A DNA stretch of 64,000 nucleotides from the NCBI GenBank assembly GCA_037952775.1, contig JBANAY010000004.1:6076001-6140000 (forward strand), given 5' to 3'. The position numbers and the translations under genes are program-made. The notes beneath the pieces are model-generated. The model saw only the letters and a program-made list of their open reading frames with translations. It was not told the DNA's origin and made no database searches. The stretch comes from Clonostachys chloroleuca (lineage: Eukaryota > Ascomycota > Sordariomycetes > Hypocreales > Bionectriaceae). Shown piece by piece: positions 20,453-32,069 of this stretch (its first letter is position 1; every line of letters begins with the position of its first letter).

Positions 20453-22315
20453 ATGGTTTGCGTCAAGAGTTCGCTTGTCATTCTTGGGAGCGCCTATACT
20501 GCCCTGGGGCAATATTGTGAACACCAGTGGGAAGGAGAGTTTGCAGAGCATGACATTGGCGGCGTCCCTTTTCTTCAAGCGGTGGATAGCCAAGCTGCTC
20601 CGCCACTTGAAATCCGACCCCTGATCATCAGTGGCCCATCCAGCAACCGTGTCGACCTTATCTTTTTTGGCGATGGATGTAAGTTTACAAGTGGAATCAC
20701 AAGCACGGGATAGAAGCTTACCTGCGACAATTGTAGACACAACCGCAGAAAAGGACAAGTTTTTCGACGATGCCTTATTCTTGGCCACGAATCTCACCGA
20801 TGGCCAAACATTCTCTGACGTGTTGCCAGTTGTGAATTGGTGGGCAGGCTTCTCTGCAAGCGCTGAGGTGCGACATAACCGAAATCGTAACCCAACATAA
20901 AAATCTTGACTGACGTCTCACTAGAGCGGTATTGGCGTTGGAGGGAAGCCCAAAGAGTGAGAAATAGTTTATTTTTTTCCATCTACAAGAATGCTAACGA
21001 AAGAAAATAGCACTGTATATGGTCTTTATCGCGATGGAACGGAGCTCAGGGGCGTATATTACCAGAAGCCCGAAGTTGCACGTGCTGCCTGTCAGTCGAC
21101 GGATGCCTGTGATTATCCTATTCTTCTTGGAAATGATCCATTTTATGGCGGACTGGGTGGGACATTTACGTAAGAGGCATCGTATCATCTATATAAGAGG
21201 CACAGAATAACTAACACTCTCAAAGTGTCACCACATCCTCGCCTGGTAACGGGCCTGCTGTACTTCGCCATGAACTGGGACACTCGATTATTGGTGTCGG
21301 GGAGGAATACGACGGGGGCCAGGTCTATCGTGGAGTCAACTCAGCACGAACACCCGAAACCGTGCCGTGGACTCATTGGTACACTAGCCCATCGAGCGAG
21401 CCTAAGGTACAGCGATCAAACATGCCGATCCAGGCTTACCCCTGGACGCTGCTAAATACGACCCAAGCCTGGAGCCGGACATTCACTTCAGCTGGTTCTT
21501 ATGATAGCTATCTGCTTCAATTTAGCGTGAGCGGTGTGACGGCGAGCACTGATCTGCGCGTTGAGATTGATGGGAAGGACTTGGGATGGGAAGTCAACCC
21601 TGTTATCGGCCTGGACCGCTGGATTTACAACATGAAATTCGATGAAAACTTGTCGCCTGGAGCTCACCAGATTAAGTTCACTCTATTGAATCAAGAACTC
21701 CAGGGCACTGCGCAGCTCTGCAATCTTGAGATTATAGAATATGGCGAAAACGATGCTGAGTAGGTTGAGACAATGATACGAGAAGCTACGATTCCTGCTA
21801 ACTTGAAGTTAGGTTTACATTCGAGCCGGGGTTCCACGGAATCTTCCCGACGTAAGTTCATGAAGGACCACCTAATTTGTCCGATATTGACCAAGCTTAG
21901 ATATTCGTCCACAAATGCTACTACTTACCGCCCAACGAACGATCTTTGCCTCATGCGAACGATGCACTCTCCGGATTTTTGCCAGCCCTGCATCGAAGGC
22001 CTATGGATCTCACTCCTTCGCAATCTCGCGCTCGTCGACAATGTCACCAAAGTCGCTGACGGGAGTGGTGCTACGAACGTCACCCTGGACCTTATTCCTC
22101 TCGCGCAGCTCAGAGAGCAACCAAGACCTACTGAATCCTACATTATAAGCTGGATCGCTCCCAATGGTACAAAGTTAAGCCAGTGGGACAATAAGACCAG
22201 TGCGCTGCTTGGTAGTGATCTTGCGGAAGTCAATGTGGACATAGAGTTTTCCACTACGCAAGTTAGAGTGGACGAAGCGGGCGTGCTCAAGCACCGTGAG
22301 ACCATTCAGTTTTAA
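20453..22315 (+). CDS. Secreted zinc metallopeptidase, IgA-peptidase-like family M64
   Basis: Extracellular metalloprotease of family M64 (PF09471). Seven exons (20453..20678, 20737..20867, 20925..20956, 21011..21169, 21226..21759, 21813..21851, 21901..22315) give exactly 512 codons. A signal peptide (KSSLVILGSAYTALG) is followed by a beta-rich region and the family block IFFGDGYTTAEKDKFFDDAL. Then come SGIGVGGKPKDTVYG and the zinc site HELGHSIIGVGEEYDGG near residue 197: two His ligands, catalytic Glu and the downstream acidic residues typical of M64. The C-terminal half carries a jelly-roll-like segment, a Cys-rich CLMRTMHSPDFCQPCIEGLW block (family-typical) and a beta-rich end. The 32-base third exon is secure because it encodes the conserved GIGVGGKPK. 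Converges on the regulator at 22402 with 86 bases between stops. Confidence 0.9.
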
Positions 22316-22401
22316 TGACTTGATTCGATAAGTTTTGCCTTCTGTCTGATATAGTAGTGAAAGAGCAGGGGGATTTGGACAACAGTATTTCATCGCATTC
22401 T

Positions 22402-23883
22402 CTACGGTGCTATCAATTGTCGGATTTCTTCCCATAGATCTTTGAATTGCATCAGCAGAATCGAGTCAGGAACAAATGCCCCTTCCATAACCTGATAGCA
22501 GGCTCCCCAATCTCGTATATGCATGGCTCGAAATATATTTGCTAAACTTGCAACGTACCAGCTTCTAAGACTTGGTCGTGAAGCTGCGCCCACCCCACCG
22601 ACAAAGTATTGCCAGACGGTCAAGCTTGTTGACCCGCAGAGTGTTACTCGCGGCTCACTTAAAGCAACTTGTAAATCTTTTGCGCAAGATGCATGATCCA
22701 TGTATCCAGTCGATGGCCATGATAGTTGTAAGAATAAACTAATTGCTCTGGATACAGAGGCGATGTAAGCGACGCTGCTGTTGAAGAGAGGTCTCAGTTC
22801 TTCCTGGACGCTGGAAATAGTGCCTTCAATGTCTACGGTGGCTGATGAAAACGAAGAAGGATATAAAATAAGGTCTTCGATATTCTGTCGAATCTGATGT
22901 ATTTTGTGTGAGATCTGAGAAATGGCTCCTAATGTTCGAACATCTCTCTTCCGTAGAGCTGCAACAATGCGTTCTTTGCGGACGGGCGTCGAGGGGATAA
23001 CTTCCTGAATGGAGTCACTGGAAAGGCTTAGCAAGGATGACGAAGTATTTTCCCCTTCTCTCAACGTACTAGAGTAGTAGATCCAAAAACCAAGAAGGAA
23101 TTTTGTAGAGACCCTGTTCTCTTCTTTGGTTGACCATTTTCGATAAACCATTGAGATGAATTTCTAAGGTAGCTTCATTCTTCGATAGACGCTTTAATTC
23201 GGGTTAACGAAACGTCACTACTGAGATGAATTATGGATGACGTACCTCACCGAAGGTCAAGACGAATACAGCTCCGATTACTCCGTCTGAGAGGCCCTGG
23301 CCACTGTTTAAACGAGAATTGACCATGCTCAGAGTCTTGCACAAATGGACACCGGCCTGCCGCTTTTGTTCCCAACAGGGTCCGCCAGGCCAATGCTCGA
23401 GTGCAACATACATGCAAGCTTCTACTAGAGCCGGCTCGGAGCGAAGCAAGGTTATCCATTCAAATTCAGAAGGAGAACTGGCAGTCCCTGTTTGTGCCGG
23501 GAAAACTAGTGGGCGGAATTCATGAAGCACTGGGAGTGTCAGCGGGTGAAGTGAGAGAAGCGTCGGTGATAATTACAGAATCGAATCGAATGGTCAGGGT
23601 CTGCCGGGAGGCAAGAGACTTGTGGAGAAATGCTGGGCTCCTTTATCCTTGCCACGCATGCATCTTCGATAGAGCCGGTTCTTTCTTGAGCCACGGTTGT
23701 AGATTCTTTGCGTCTCTTCAGTCTCTCGATAGCGAGCCTTTGTCGCCGCTGTTTGAAATTGATCTTCGTGACGTGGGCTCGAGCGTCTCTCGCGTTCTTT
23801 GAGCTGAGTTTGGGGGCGTCTGTCGTGTTTAGGAACGTTAATGCCATTCTTTTGGCATTCGAACTCTCGAAAACAATTTCCAT
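22402..23883 (-). CDS. Fungal_trans_2-like regulatory protein without a zinc cluster
   Basis: Three exons (23577..23883, 23246..23529, 22402..23163), 450 residues. The N-terminus (MALTFLNTTDAP, then a basic KINFKQRRQRLAIERLKRRK) matches the pattern opening many fungal DUF3468/Fungal_trans_2 proteins, a short conserved F-x-N-x-T motif followed by a basic helix. The remainder is helical with EWITLLRSEPALVEACMYVA and FVLTFGEV, typical of the regulatory domain. No Cys6 cluster is present, so direct DNA binding is uncertain. The first intron has a CTGAC branch site and rescues the frame exactly. An in-frame ATG also exists further upstream (MDIVVSD), so the start is moderately sure. Target genes unknown; the neighbouring peptidase is an obvious candidate only by position. 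Confidence 0.75.
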
Positions 23884-24341
23884 GGTCAAGTGCAACGTTG
23901 GTGCATGAGTGAAATCCCCCTGATTGTGCTCCGGAATGTCGGAAACCACAATGTCCATTTTAACCCGACTTTTCCTAATACGGCAAACAAGAAAGCTTGG
24001 CATTTCTCCACATTTGGCTCCCTACAAGTCTCCCTACTTGCCGCCCATCTCTGGATAGGTAGTTAACATATCGATGATTATTGTCAAACTTCGATATTCT
24101 GCTCATGATCTCCGGTTTCCCTAAAACGGTAGAATAGATACATAGATTAGAATAGCACTAGGATGAAAAAGGAAAATGCGTTGAGACGTATCGTGATACC
24201 GCCCATGTAGATGCCGCGAGGCCGAGCCAACTTGGCTCTTATACTATTATAAATATCAAGATATCTTCCGAAGTGATGTATGGTTTTCATATTATCATCA
24301 TCAATAATTCAGTGCTCCTGGATACCGATTTCTGTCCTCGG

Positions 24342-25283
24342 ATGCCCACCACAATGACCCCATTTAGGACCCAGCTGTCAGGAGCCCACGTCCTTGTGAC
24401 AGGTAAGTCCTTGCGCTCAGCCAATGGGAAACCTGGGAAAACACACTAAATCTGAACTTTATGCGTTAGGTGGAAACAAAGGTATCGGCAGGGTCATTGT
24501 CGAGTCCTTTCTTGCCGAAGGCGCCAACGTCTCTTATTGTTCGCGATCCGCCAGCGAAGATGATTTCGCCACCTTCAATGGAGCAATCGAAGGAGCCAAA
24601 GTATTAGGGACAAAGGTAGATATCGGAAATCAAGACGATGTTAGGGGTTGGGTAGAGAAATCTGCGGAAAAATTTGGGAGAATCGATGTGGTAGTTGCCA
24701 ACGGTAAGCGGTCCGATTTCAGGTAACAGGCGAGCCAAGCCAGGCTAACTCGCGGTGTGCAGCATTCGCCATTTTCCATTCGTCTTCTATTGACGACTGG
24801 CGGCAAAGCTTGGAAGGAAACGTCATCGGACTCATCACCCTAATCGAGACGGCGGCCCCTCATCTTATCGCGCGTGAGGGAAAGGGCTCCGTAGTTGTGT
24901 TGAGTTCTGTTGCTGGGTTCGAGCTCCGTTCATCTAATCCTACAGGCCCACAGTCGGCGGTAAAGCGCTCACAGGCAGTAATCGCCAAAGGCTATTCGAA
25001 GATGCTTGGGCAGAAGGGAGTACGTGTCAATACTGTGACCCCCGGTATTGTGGAAACGCCAAGCCTCGTTCGAGCAGATGGCACCGAAGAGCTGAGTCCG
25101 TTTCAGATGGGGAAAAAGTTAATGCCTGAATTCATGCAGAGCATCATAGATCAAGTCCCTATGGGAAGGCCCGGACAGCCACAAGAAGTAGCCAATGCCG
25201 TGGTATTCCTTGCGAGTGCTCTGTCTGGCTACATTAATGGGGCAAATTTGCTGCTTGACGGGGGGTTCTCTGTTACTCTATAG
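24342..25283 (+). CDS. Short-chain dehydrogenase/reductase lacking the catalytic Tyr
   Basis: Cytosolic Rossmann-fold protein, 271 residues, three exons (24342..24402, 24470..24703, 24763..25283). The cofactor motif TGGNKGIG spans the first intron and is intact. An acidic residue follows in TKVDIGNQDDV and the active-site Ser is in VVLSSVAGF. The usual YxxxK reads QSAVK: Lys is present but Tyr is Gln. The NAG motif reads NAF. The C-terminus is canonical (RVNTVTPGIVETPS, NGANLLLDGGFSVTL). Known SDR chemistry needs the Tyr, so this copy is probably catalytically impaired or has another role. Splice sites are clear and the frame is exact, so the substitution is not a splicing artefact. Confidence 0.88.
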
Positions 25284-26270
25284 GCTGTAGGTAGAAAATA
25301 TGATTTCAGTCTCATCTTTTATCGTGAAGGATGATTTATCAGTCCAATTTTCCTTTCGCGGCAGTCGCATAAGCCCCATCTACAAGCGAGTGAGGCTGGA
25401 AGGTTATAAAAATACGATTTTGAGCAGGCTCGTCAAGAGTGCGACTTTATGGTTGGGTAAAACTTGGTCCAAGAAAATACATTAACTGCAATGTATCAGA
25501 TACTGGTGTACATCAGCCAGGACTGGTCTCTTAAGAATCAGAAGTGGAATTTTCTATTTCGACATTTGTTAGAAGTCACGTAGGTCTTCATTGAATCGTA
25601 ATGTTGTAATTCGCATGCGCGTCAGGGCAGAAACAATGGAGAACCGCCATTCACAAGCATCCATGTTTGGCTATTCCCTTACTGTTGGTAATTTCTCAAA
25701 TTATTGAAAACTAGGCAGGAATTTTTGAGCAAAAAGTGTTGCGGTGCCATTTTAGTTTCTTTTCTATTAGATCCAGTTACCAGGGGGCTTTCGTGCTGTG
25801 GTGAATTGTCGATATTATAGTTTCTATAAACAGAGACTGCAGCCTCTTAAGGTTCTGGCATCAAATTTGACCTCTGATAAACTAGCGGGAAGTTGCTTTA
25901 CTTATGAATATTAGACATCTAACTCAAGTGAGAGACGGGCCAACGCCGGTTCTGGGACTAGAGGATTAGGAAAGAGAGAAAAAGAAGCAAACAAAAAAGA
26001 ATCACTTCGGGCATGGGAATTTATATCAGCAACTTGCCATTGACGCCTATTAGTACGAATCACACTGTTAGGTCTGTCGCTGTCGGAATATCTAGACAGA
26101 AGAACGAGATTCAATCGCAAACTGAGTTCTGTTTGATTCATACTAGTGTTCACTAGCGTTTGTTTGATTTAGATGAAAATTTCAGCAATGGAACTTTATC
26201 TTAGTTTGATACATAGATAGATATTTCCTAGACACCTCTTGACCGTGTCAACTTGGTACTGTTTTCACGT
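25284..26270. other. Intergenic, no gene supported
   Basis: Region between the SDR and GH114 3' ends. No coding evidence; AT-rich. Confidence 0.55.
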
Positions 26271-27192
26271 TCAATTGTTTTTGACCTTGCCGTCACAAGT
26301 CTGGACGTATCTGTTTAGATTCATTAATTTCAGAACAGTGCTGAATTTGGAAATATCAGTTCCTGCGGGATCCACGGTGCAGTACGGGGCCAACTGCGAG
26401 GTCCTGAGTACAGTCGGGCTGGTGTTGTCGCCAGCGGGGTACTCGATGTGGAAGACAGGCTTGCCAGCCCTGATAAAGGGCAAGTAGGTGCTGCATTCGG
26501 CGTTCTCGGCACATTGCTCATTGATTTCGAATTGGACAACGTCGAGCACAGACGAGATAATGCTGCCACCATTCTTAAGACCAATGGCAAGACCAGCGGC
26601 GCTCGCGGCAGGGGCTAAAACGTTTCTCATGAAGTTGATAGAATCCTGCTTTGTCATCCCCATTCCATTATCATTTTCCTAGATTTCATGTATCAGTTAG
26701 TCTTAGTTTCAATGATCAGGCTACAACTTGACTTACATAGGCATCCATATTATCAGGGTCAACAGCGTCGCATCCGGCCCTTGCAGCAAGGGCAATACGC
26801 CTTCGCATGATAGCAGCAACATTAGAACTCCTGAGGTTAAGCCAGTACTCCCCCGCCCATCCATCAAGAGGTGAGCCCCAATCACCTGACCTGAAACTGC
26901 CAACATCAGGGCGCCAGCTCTCGTATGAACCCGCGCTGAAGTAGCAGATAACTTTCTTGCCAGCCCTGTGTAAGGTATCAATCTTGGAAGTGTTTAGTTT
27001 GGTGGCGTCAAGAGTGTTCCCGGTGTTATCGAAAAGATCAAAATCAAATATATCGGCAGTTACTGTAGAGATATTGGCGTCGCCAAGGAGGTTGATGTCC
27101 CATTTTGCACCAACAGCAGGCTGCCAGACAGCGCAAGTGGCCAGATATCCGAAAAGAGCACATGCCAGAGAGATATGAAGCTTCAGGGACAT
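26271..27192 (-). CDS. Secreted GH114 endo-alpha-1,4-polygalactosaminidase
   Basis: Glycoside hydrolase family 114 (spherulin-4/Ega3 type), extracellular. Known members cut the galactosaminogalactan of fungal matrix. Two exons (26737..27192, 26271..26678; intron 26679..26736), 287 residues. Signal peptide to about AVWQPAVGA. The TIM-barrel motifs are in order: WDINLLGD, ADIFDFDLFDN, KKVICYFSAGSYESWRPD, GEYWLNLRSS, CDAVDPDNMDAY, then after the intron ENDNGMGMTK, LAIGLKNG, DVVQFEINEQC and PVFHIEY. Acidic residues expected at the active site (the DPDN Asp and the QFEINE Glu) are present. Length is normal for the family. Likely role is remodelling of its own matrix or attack on another fungus. 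Confidence 0.93.
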
Positions 27193-28539
27193 GGCTGAAG
27201 GAGAAGAAAGTGTTAATTGAGTATAAAGGTGATAGAAATCTGATATTGATGATAAGAGTGTATGGACTTGACGTAGAAGAGCATTTACTTATACGTTTGA
27301 TATCCTGCCACTTTTGGACATGTAGGAAGTACAAATGTCTCACGTAGTCTATATACACTGACGCGTGATCAGAGTGATTATGATGCGATATCGGATGTTA
27401 TTACAGGAGTGTATATGAATGGAGTTTACTGATATGTAATAGTGCTTCGTTTGTATAGGTCTTAATGGGGAGATTTCCCATTGTCCTATTCTCAAAATAG
27501 ATCTATAAAACCGATCACGATAACGGGATCTACTGCTGACTGATTGCAGCAGCGAACACAGACACAATTGTCTTGATTATGAGGAGGTCATGACCTGGGC
27601 ATTTGTCGCATTCCAAGAAACGCACCTCCGAAACAAACAATATACGAATGAGATCTCCCTTCGATCGCCAATCCACCGTACCCACATGGAAATCTTGCAT
27701 ACCTGGAAAATTTCATGGAGTCATTGTAGGCAGAATCCTACGAAGCGCCTTTGGTGATTCAGAAATGAGGCCGCAACACTATTGCTAGAGGTAATTAGCC
27801 ATAAATAGTTGTCATTATGACGCTTCCACCCGAAAGGTCATTCAGTTATATCCCAACAAATACAAAATGTCCAGAACCTATTCGCCACATGTAATCTTAC
27901 AGTGAAGTGATGGCTAGACAGAAATGTCTTGGTTGGTCAGCACAACTGATTGCAACACATACCACAACTGTGTGCTCAACCGACCATCGTTCATAGGACT
28001 ACTCAACTCCTATTGATATCAGAATCTATTGAGTCACATGTGTTGCGTTATAAGACAAGATCGTGACTTCGAGAGCGTGACACTTCGTAGCATCTTTATT
28101 GAGGTTTCAACGACGCATGCCTCTTAGGATGATCCAACTACCCATGAGCTCTAGCGAACACCAAGTCAATGGCAAGGCGAGACATGCCACAAATTCGCTT
28201 ACCTCTGGTTGAGGTGGCTTTTATTGCGAGATTTGTGTGGTTGCCAAGACAGGCCGACTCCTTAATCTTAGCTACGCTGTAAATGACAGCATTCGTTCAT
28301 TAATCATACGCATAACACATCCAGTCCACTTGCTCATAAAACGTGGTTCATGTTACTACGTATATTCAAACCGCTCCAATTCATGGATAATTCCAAATTA
28401 TTGACATTTCTAGGTCCATAGCTATCAACGGCATCCTGAAAATGGCGCTTGTAATTTGAGCGACCATGAATGTGGGCACGAAATCGAGATCGGACACAAA
28501 CGTTGAGTGTTTAAGACATGTGAATCCAGATGCTCGTTT
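27193..28539. other. Intergenic, no gene supported
   Basis: Shared upstream region of the GH114 gene and 3' flank of the METTL25-like gene. Short AT-rich frames only. A weak inverted match (GCAACACAT near 27954 and ATGTGTTGC near 28039) is too short to interpret. Confidence 0.5.
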
Positions 28540-29934
28540 TTACGACGGTATAGCCGTATTCTTTTGTCCCACAACTATCAAATTCCTGGGTGAGACCTTA
28601 GCATCAAAGATGGGGAAAACTTCCACTTTTTCTAGCCCCTGTTCCTCGAGATACCAGTACCGGTCCAGAGCAATCACGCTCTCCACAACCTTGCAGCAAA
28701 GAACACTCAGGGTCCACAAGATTGCTATCCTCCCTTCATAGTCTCGATATTTCTCTTCATATTTCTTTAGATCTTCGGTCGTAATCTCTGCGCGGCTGAT
28801 GCCTAAACAGTCCATGGCCCTGTGTGCGAAGTGGGTGAAGTCGGTCATGTCGCTTTTGCGAATACCCCAAGCGGGTCGTTGTTCAGCAGTGACTTTGATT
28901 CCTTTGTCGAATAGAACCTTTTCTAGGATGGCTCGATATAGCCGCCGCCTACTGAATATGCTGCTACTTTTGGCTGCTGCTAGTTGGACGTCTGGCCGTT
29001 CCCAATTGCTTGGGGCTTGACAGGCCGTCATCAGTGCCGTGGCACTTAGTGTGAGGTTATGCTTTCTCAAAGTCGAGCTGGTGGGAAACCCTTCAGGGTG
29101 GCTGGGGGAGCGAGGGATAATATGGTTGTAGCAGCATCCGATAGCCCCCAATGCCTCAATACAGGGCATTGATGTGAAATATCTCAGCATGAGATCTGAC
29201 AAGTTTCCGCAAGCGTGAAGGCCAACAAGCATACACTTTTGTCCGTCGGCCCAATCTTCGATCCTGTGCGCAAGATTCGAGGACCCGTCAATCCAATGTA
29301 CTAGATGTACCAATCTGCTCTCTGGTATCCCTAGTGAAGTCGCGAATCCCTGTGAACCACCAATTTGCGAGTCACTGCCATCGATGGCAAGGATTTTCAG
29401 ATGCGGGAACAGATATGCAAGAGTGACGGAGAGATAGCCTTGACCGGATCCCATATCAACCACATGAGTGATTCCTTTTCGCTGACAGACATCATGCACA
29501 TAAGCAACCGCTTTCGAGATCTCGGCAACTTTCTTTGTCTTCATGCGGTGTGTCAGAGCCTCTGGAAGCTCAGCCAACGGGCCTTCGCGCTCACTTCGAG
29601 GGAGTGCAAGTGAGTTCAACTTTTGCAGCCAGTTGACCAGAGATTCTGGCCGGCTATACAAAAGCTCGCCATGATTGTCGTAGGACTCGGTCGTCATAAG
29701 CTCCCCTCTGTCCTCGATGCTATCAAGAAGATCTTGTTGCACAAGGCGATGATCGGGCCAAGACGACCAGTAACTTGTCCAGTCTTGGGGCAAGCTCTCC
29801 CAAGCCCCATAGACGAGAGCATCATTCACATGGATGCCTCCTGTAAGCTGATCAATGAGTGGTGTCGCGATGAATTCGCATAAGTCATTGGTGTACTTCT
29901 TCGGGTCCGTGTAGCGGTTTGGAAGCACCAACAT
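28540..29934 (-). CDS. METTL25/RRNAD1-like SAM-dependent methyltransferase
   Basis: Methyltransferase_32 family protein (PF13679), 464 residues, no intron. Human relatives are METTL25 and METTL25B (RRNAD1); fungal relatives are largely uncharacterised. The SAM-binding region is THVVDMGSGQGYLSVTLAY (motif I, about residue 160), followed by KILAIDGSDSQ (motif II), MLVGLHACGNLSDLMLRYF and GAIGCCYNHI, the family signature. The N-terminal part carries SYWSSWPD and TTESYDNHGELLYS. The C-terminus holds the WTLSVLCCKVVESVIALDRY block also expected in the family. A GTG precedes the chosen ATG by one codon; the ATG at 29934 is preferred. Probably a housekeeping gene unrelated to its neighbours. Confidence 0.9.
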   Translation of the reverse strand: MLVLPNRYTDPKKYTNDLCEFIATPLIDQLTGGIHVNDALVYGAWESLPQDWTSYWSSWPDHRLVQQDLLDSIEDRGELMTTESYDNHGELLYSRPESLVNWLQKLNSLALPRSEREGPLAELPEALTHRMKTKKVAEISKAVAYVHDVCQRKGITHVVDMGSGQGYLSVTLAYLFPHLKILAIDGSDSQIGGSQGFATSLGIPESRLVHLVHWIDGSSNLAHRIEDWADGQKCMLVGLHACGNLSDLMLRYFTSMPCIEALGAIGCCYNHIIPRSPSHPEGFPTSSTLRKHNLTLSATALMTACQAPSNWERPDVQLAAAKSSSIFSRRRLYRAILEKVLFDKGIKVTAEQRPAWGIRKSDMTDFTHFAHRAMDCLGISRAEITTEDLKKYEEKYRDYEGRIAILWTLSVLCCKVVESVIALDRYWYLEEQGLEKVEVFPIFDAKVSPRNLIVVGQKNTAIPS

Positions 29935-30428
29935 CACAACTGCTGCGCGAGGATATCAGCTTTGCGTCAATTGTATCTTTGGGTGCTAATACTTCTGTTT
30001 TCGCCAACAGGAAGACTTATTGGGCTGCGTATGCTCTGGATGAAGTGCACGAATGGGAAAAAAAAACTACTCCGTGTGTGAATCTATGCCCCACAAAGGC
30101 GCAGCGGTACTTTTTTCGCTCCAGGTCGGCCGGCCAAGCAGAGGGTTGGTTAGATAATCAAGGATGGATGGATAGCGTATAATAATTGTAAGCTGATCCC
30201 CACTAAGAATCAACTAATCTATGCGGTGCGTGGTTATTATGTCTACTACATATAGAGAGGGGAGTATTCCATTAGCGTCTTACCGCCTTGTGTCAGCTGA
30301 TATAAATACTACAACAACCCAGTCCCTCTCTCTCTTTATTCATCTGACTGGTGACATGACGCGCGAGCTGCTCTCAGAGCTATAAAGTTCATCAACGGAT
30401 TTGGATTACCCAATTCTCATTGCTTTGG

Positions 30429-31439
30429 ATGGGGCTGCTTTGCAATCTTGCCCCGCCGCCGGGGACCAAAGTCACTAACACCCCTGAGCTTTTCGTTTTC
30501 TCTTGGGATGATGAGTCTCTGTTTACGTACCATGGAAACCGAGTTGCAATACTATGGGACGTGTCTCGGGTTGCACCAGCCCAGAAGCTAGAGCTTGGGC
30601 CTGGGACTTCAACTGCTGCTACCTTTACAGCGACACCTATCAAGCAGCTGGTTCTGACAAATGGCCCGGACCATCCCACGCAGCAGTTCCATATCATCGA
30701 GGGTTGTGCTGTGCCATACAGCCCTGAAGATTTACTTTATCCCAGTGCTACAATCGTCAAGTCTTCTCCAGACGGGACTATGCTAGCTTTCGCAACAACC
30801 CACACGGTAGAAGTCCGCGTGGCAGGATCAGGACAGCATATCCGCAGTATAGACTTGCTGAGAGAAGCTATTGCATTAGAGTTTTCACGAGATTCAAGGT
30901 ATCTTGCAATGGCAGATACTCGGGGAAAGCTGAGTATTATCGAATTGAATGGGGATGAGGTAATGCAGTCAACTCTGGGGAGGATCATAAGCGATTACAC
31001 AACGTCTATTCGACTGTGCCGATTCGATACGGAACCAGCTTGGATTCCCGTTAATATAGTGTGGCATTCAAAGCGATTTGGAATCTATGTCACCTCTCGG
31101 AAGGAGTTCAGCCCCGGCGAACCGTCATACCGCCTAATGTGGTGGTTCCCTCGTTCAGAAGAGTTCGATATGCCATTAATCCAGGATCCTTCTGGTTCGG
31201 CGCGATACAAGGATGTTCATCTGTCCCCTAGCCACAGTTTCTTTGCTTGTGTTACTACAGAACATGATTTGGTTCTGCGGGACCTTGACCTCGCGGCGGG
31301 GTATAGCGTGGGATTGAAAGGACGTGCCACAGCCTGTTCTGTATCAACAAATAGTAGCCGGGTTGCGTTTTCATGTTCGAATGGTCGTTTGGGAGTTTGG
31401 AATGTAGGCCAACCCTTATTTGGCTGTCAAGGGGGTTGA
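30429..31439 (+). CDS. WD40-like beta-propeller protein, probably a fragment
   Basis: About 336 residues, intronless, from the ATG at 30429. The sequence has recurring beta-propeller blades: ATIVKSSPDGTMLAFATTHT, AIALEFSRDSRYLAMADTRG, DVHLSPSHSFFACVTTEHDL and ACSVSTNSSRVAFSCSNGRL. Strands of this type form the C-terminal sensor of fungal NLR-like (NACHT-WD40) proteins, and the abrupt start inside a blade (ELFVFSWDDESLFTYHGN) suggests the N-terminal part is missing. No NACHT or other effector domain is seen upstream to 29950. It could also be a small free-standing propeller. Function unknown. Confidence 0.55.
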   Translation: MGLLCNLAPPPGTKVTNTPELFVFSWDDESLFTYHGNRVAILWDVSRVAPAQKLELGPGTSTAATFTATPIKQLVLTNGPDHPTQQFHIIEGCAVPYSPEDLLYPSATIVKSSPDGTMLAFATTHTVEVRVAGSGQHIRSIDLLREAIALEFSRDSRYLAMADTRGKLSIIELNGDEVMQSTLGRIISDYTTSIRLCRFDTEPAWIPVNIVWHSKRFGIYVTSRKEFSPGEPSYRLMWWFPRSEEFDMPLIQDPSGSARYKDVHLSPSHSFFACVTTEHDLVLRDLDLAAGYSVGLKGRATACSVSTNSSRVAFSCSNGRLGVWNVGQPLFGCQGG

Positions 31440-32069
31440 GCATTCTGTCAACTCTTTGACCAGTAGTGACATTCTCACACCCAAACCTTAGTCCAAGCGT
31501 ATCTTTATTAGTAAATACCTTATGAATAATTGAAATTGGAATTCAAAAATAAGCTGACTTAAAAAGAGCAAAGATCAAGTTTTCATCCAATGCTCAGAGT
31601 GTACCTCGGTTAGTCGAATATCCGAGATACATGATTTAAAAATAAAATTGGTCTCAATCACCACTGGACACGTCGGCGAACTCCCGAAGCAGTAGACCGC
31701 GAAGGATTCGGTACTTTGGAAGCCCTGTCGGGGCAACCTGCCTTTAGATCAGGTACTGCCAGTGGAGTATGTCACTCCGATTGGAAAGTGACGCGTACCT
31801 CAAAGTGTATTGAGGTAGCATCCGGCGAGACTTTGGACTTCAGGTGTGCCAAGCACTATGCATCCTGCAGGGGCTTATCCATTCCATTCATCCAACAGAA
31901 GTCCAAGACAATGGAACGAGAGAAACCAACAATTGGCGTAAGCATTTCAGGTCACCCGGCGGAAAGCCAAAGCTCGAGTCCTCCCGCCCAAGCATGACCA
32001 TGAAATCTTCTCTTCTCGCAACCTACCATCAAAGGCAGGCATCCGTTGAATCAAAAAACACAACGATCC
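31440..32069. other. Intergenic / promoter of the SDR
   Basis: A 93-codon frame at 31716-31997 shows no protein-like features and overlaps the probable 5' UTR of the following SDR. Nothing else seen. Confidence 0.45.

Noticed and set aside
23319..23802. Plus-strand frames of 68 and 133 codons opposite the Fungal_trans_2-like gene
   Set aside because: Shadows of the minus-strand exons, with no motif or splice support.
27940..28050. Inverted repeat GCAACACAT / ATGTGTTGC
   Set aside because: Nine bases about 80 apart are expected by chance in AT-rich DNA of this length.
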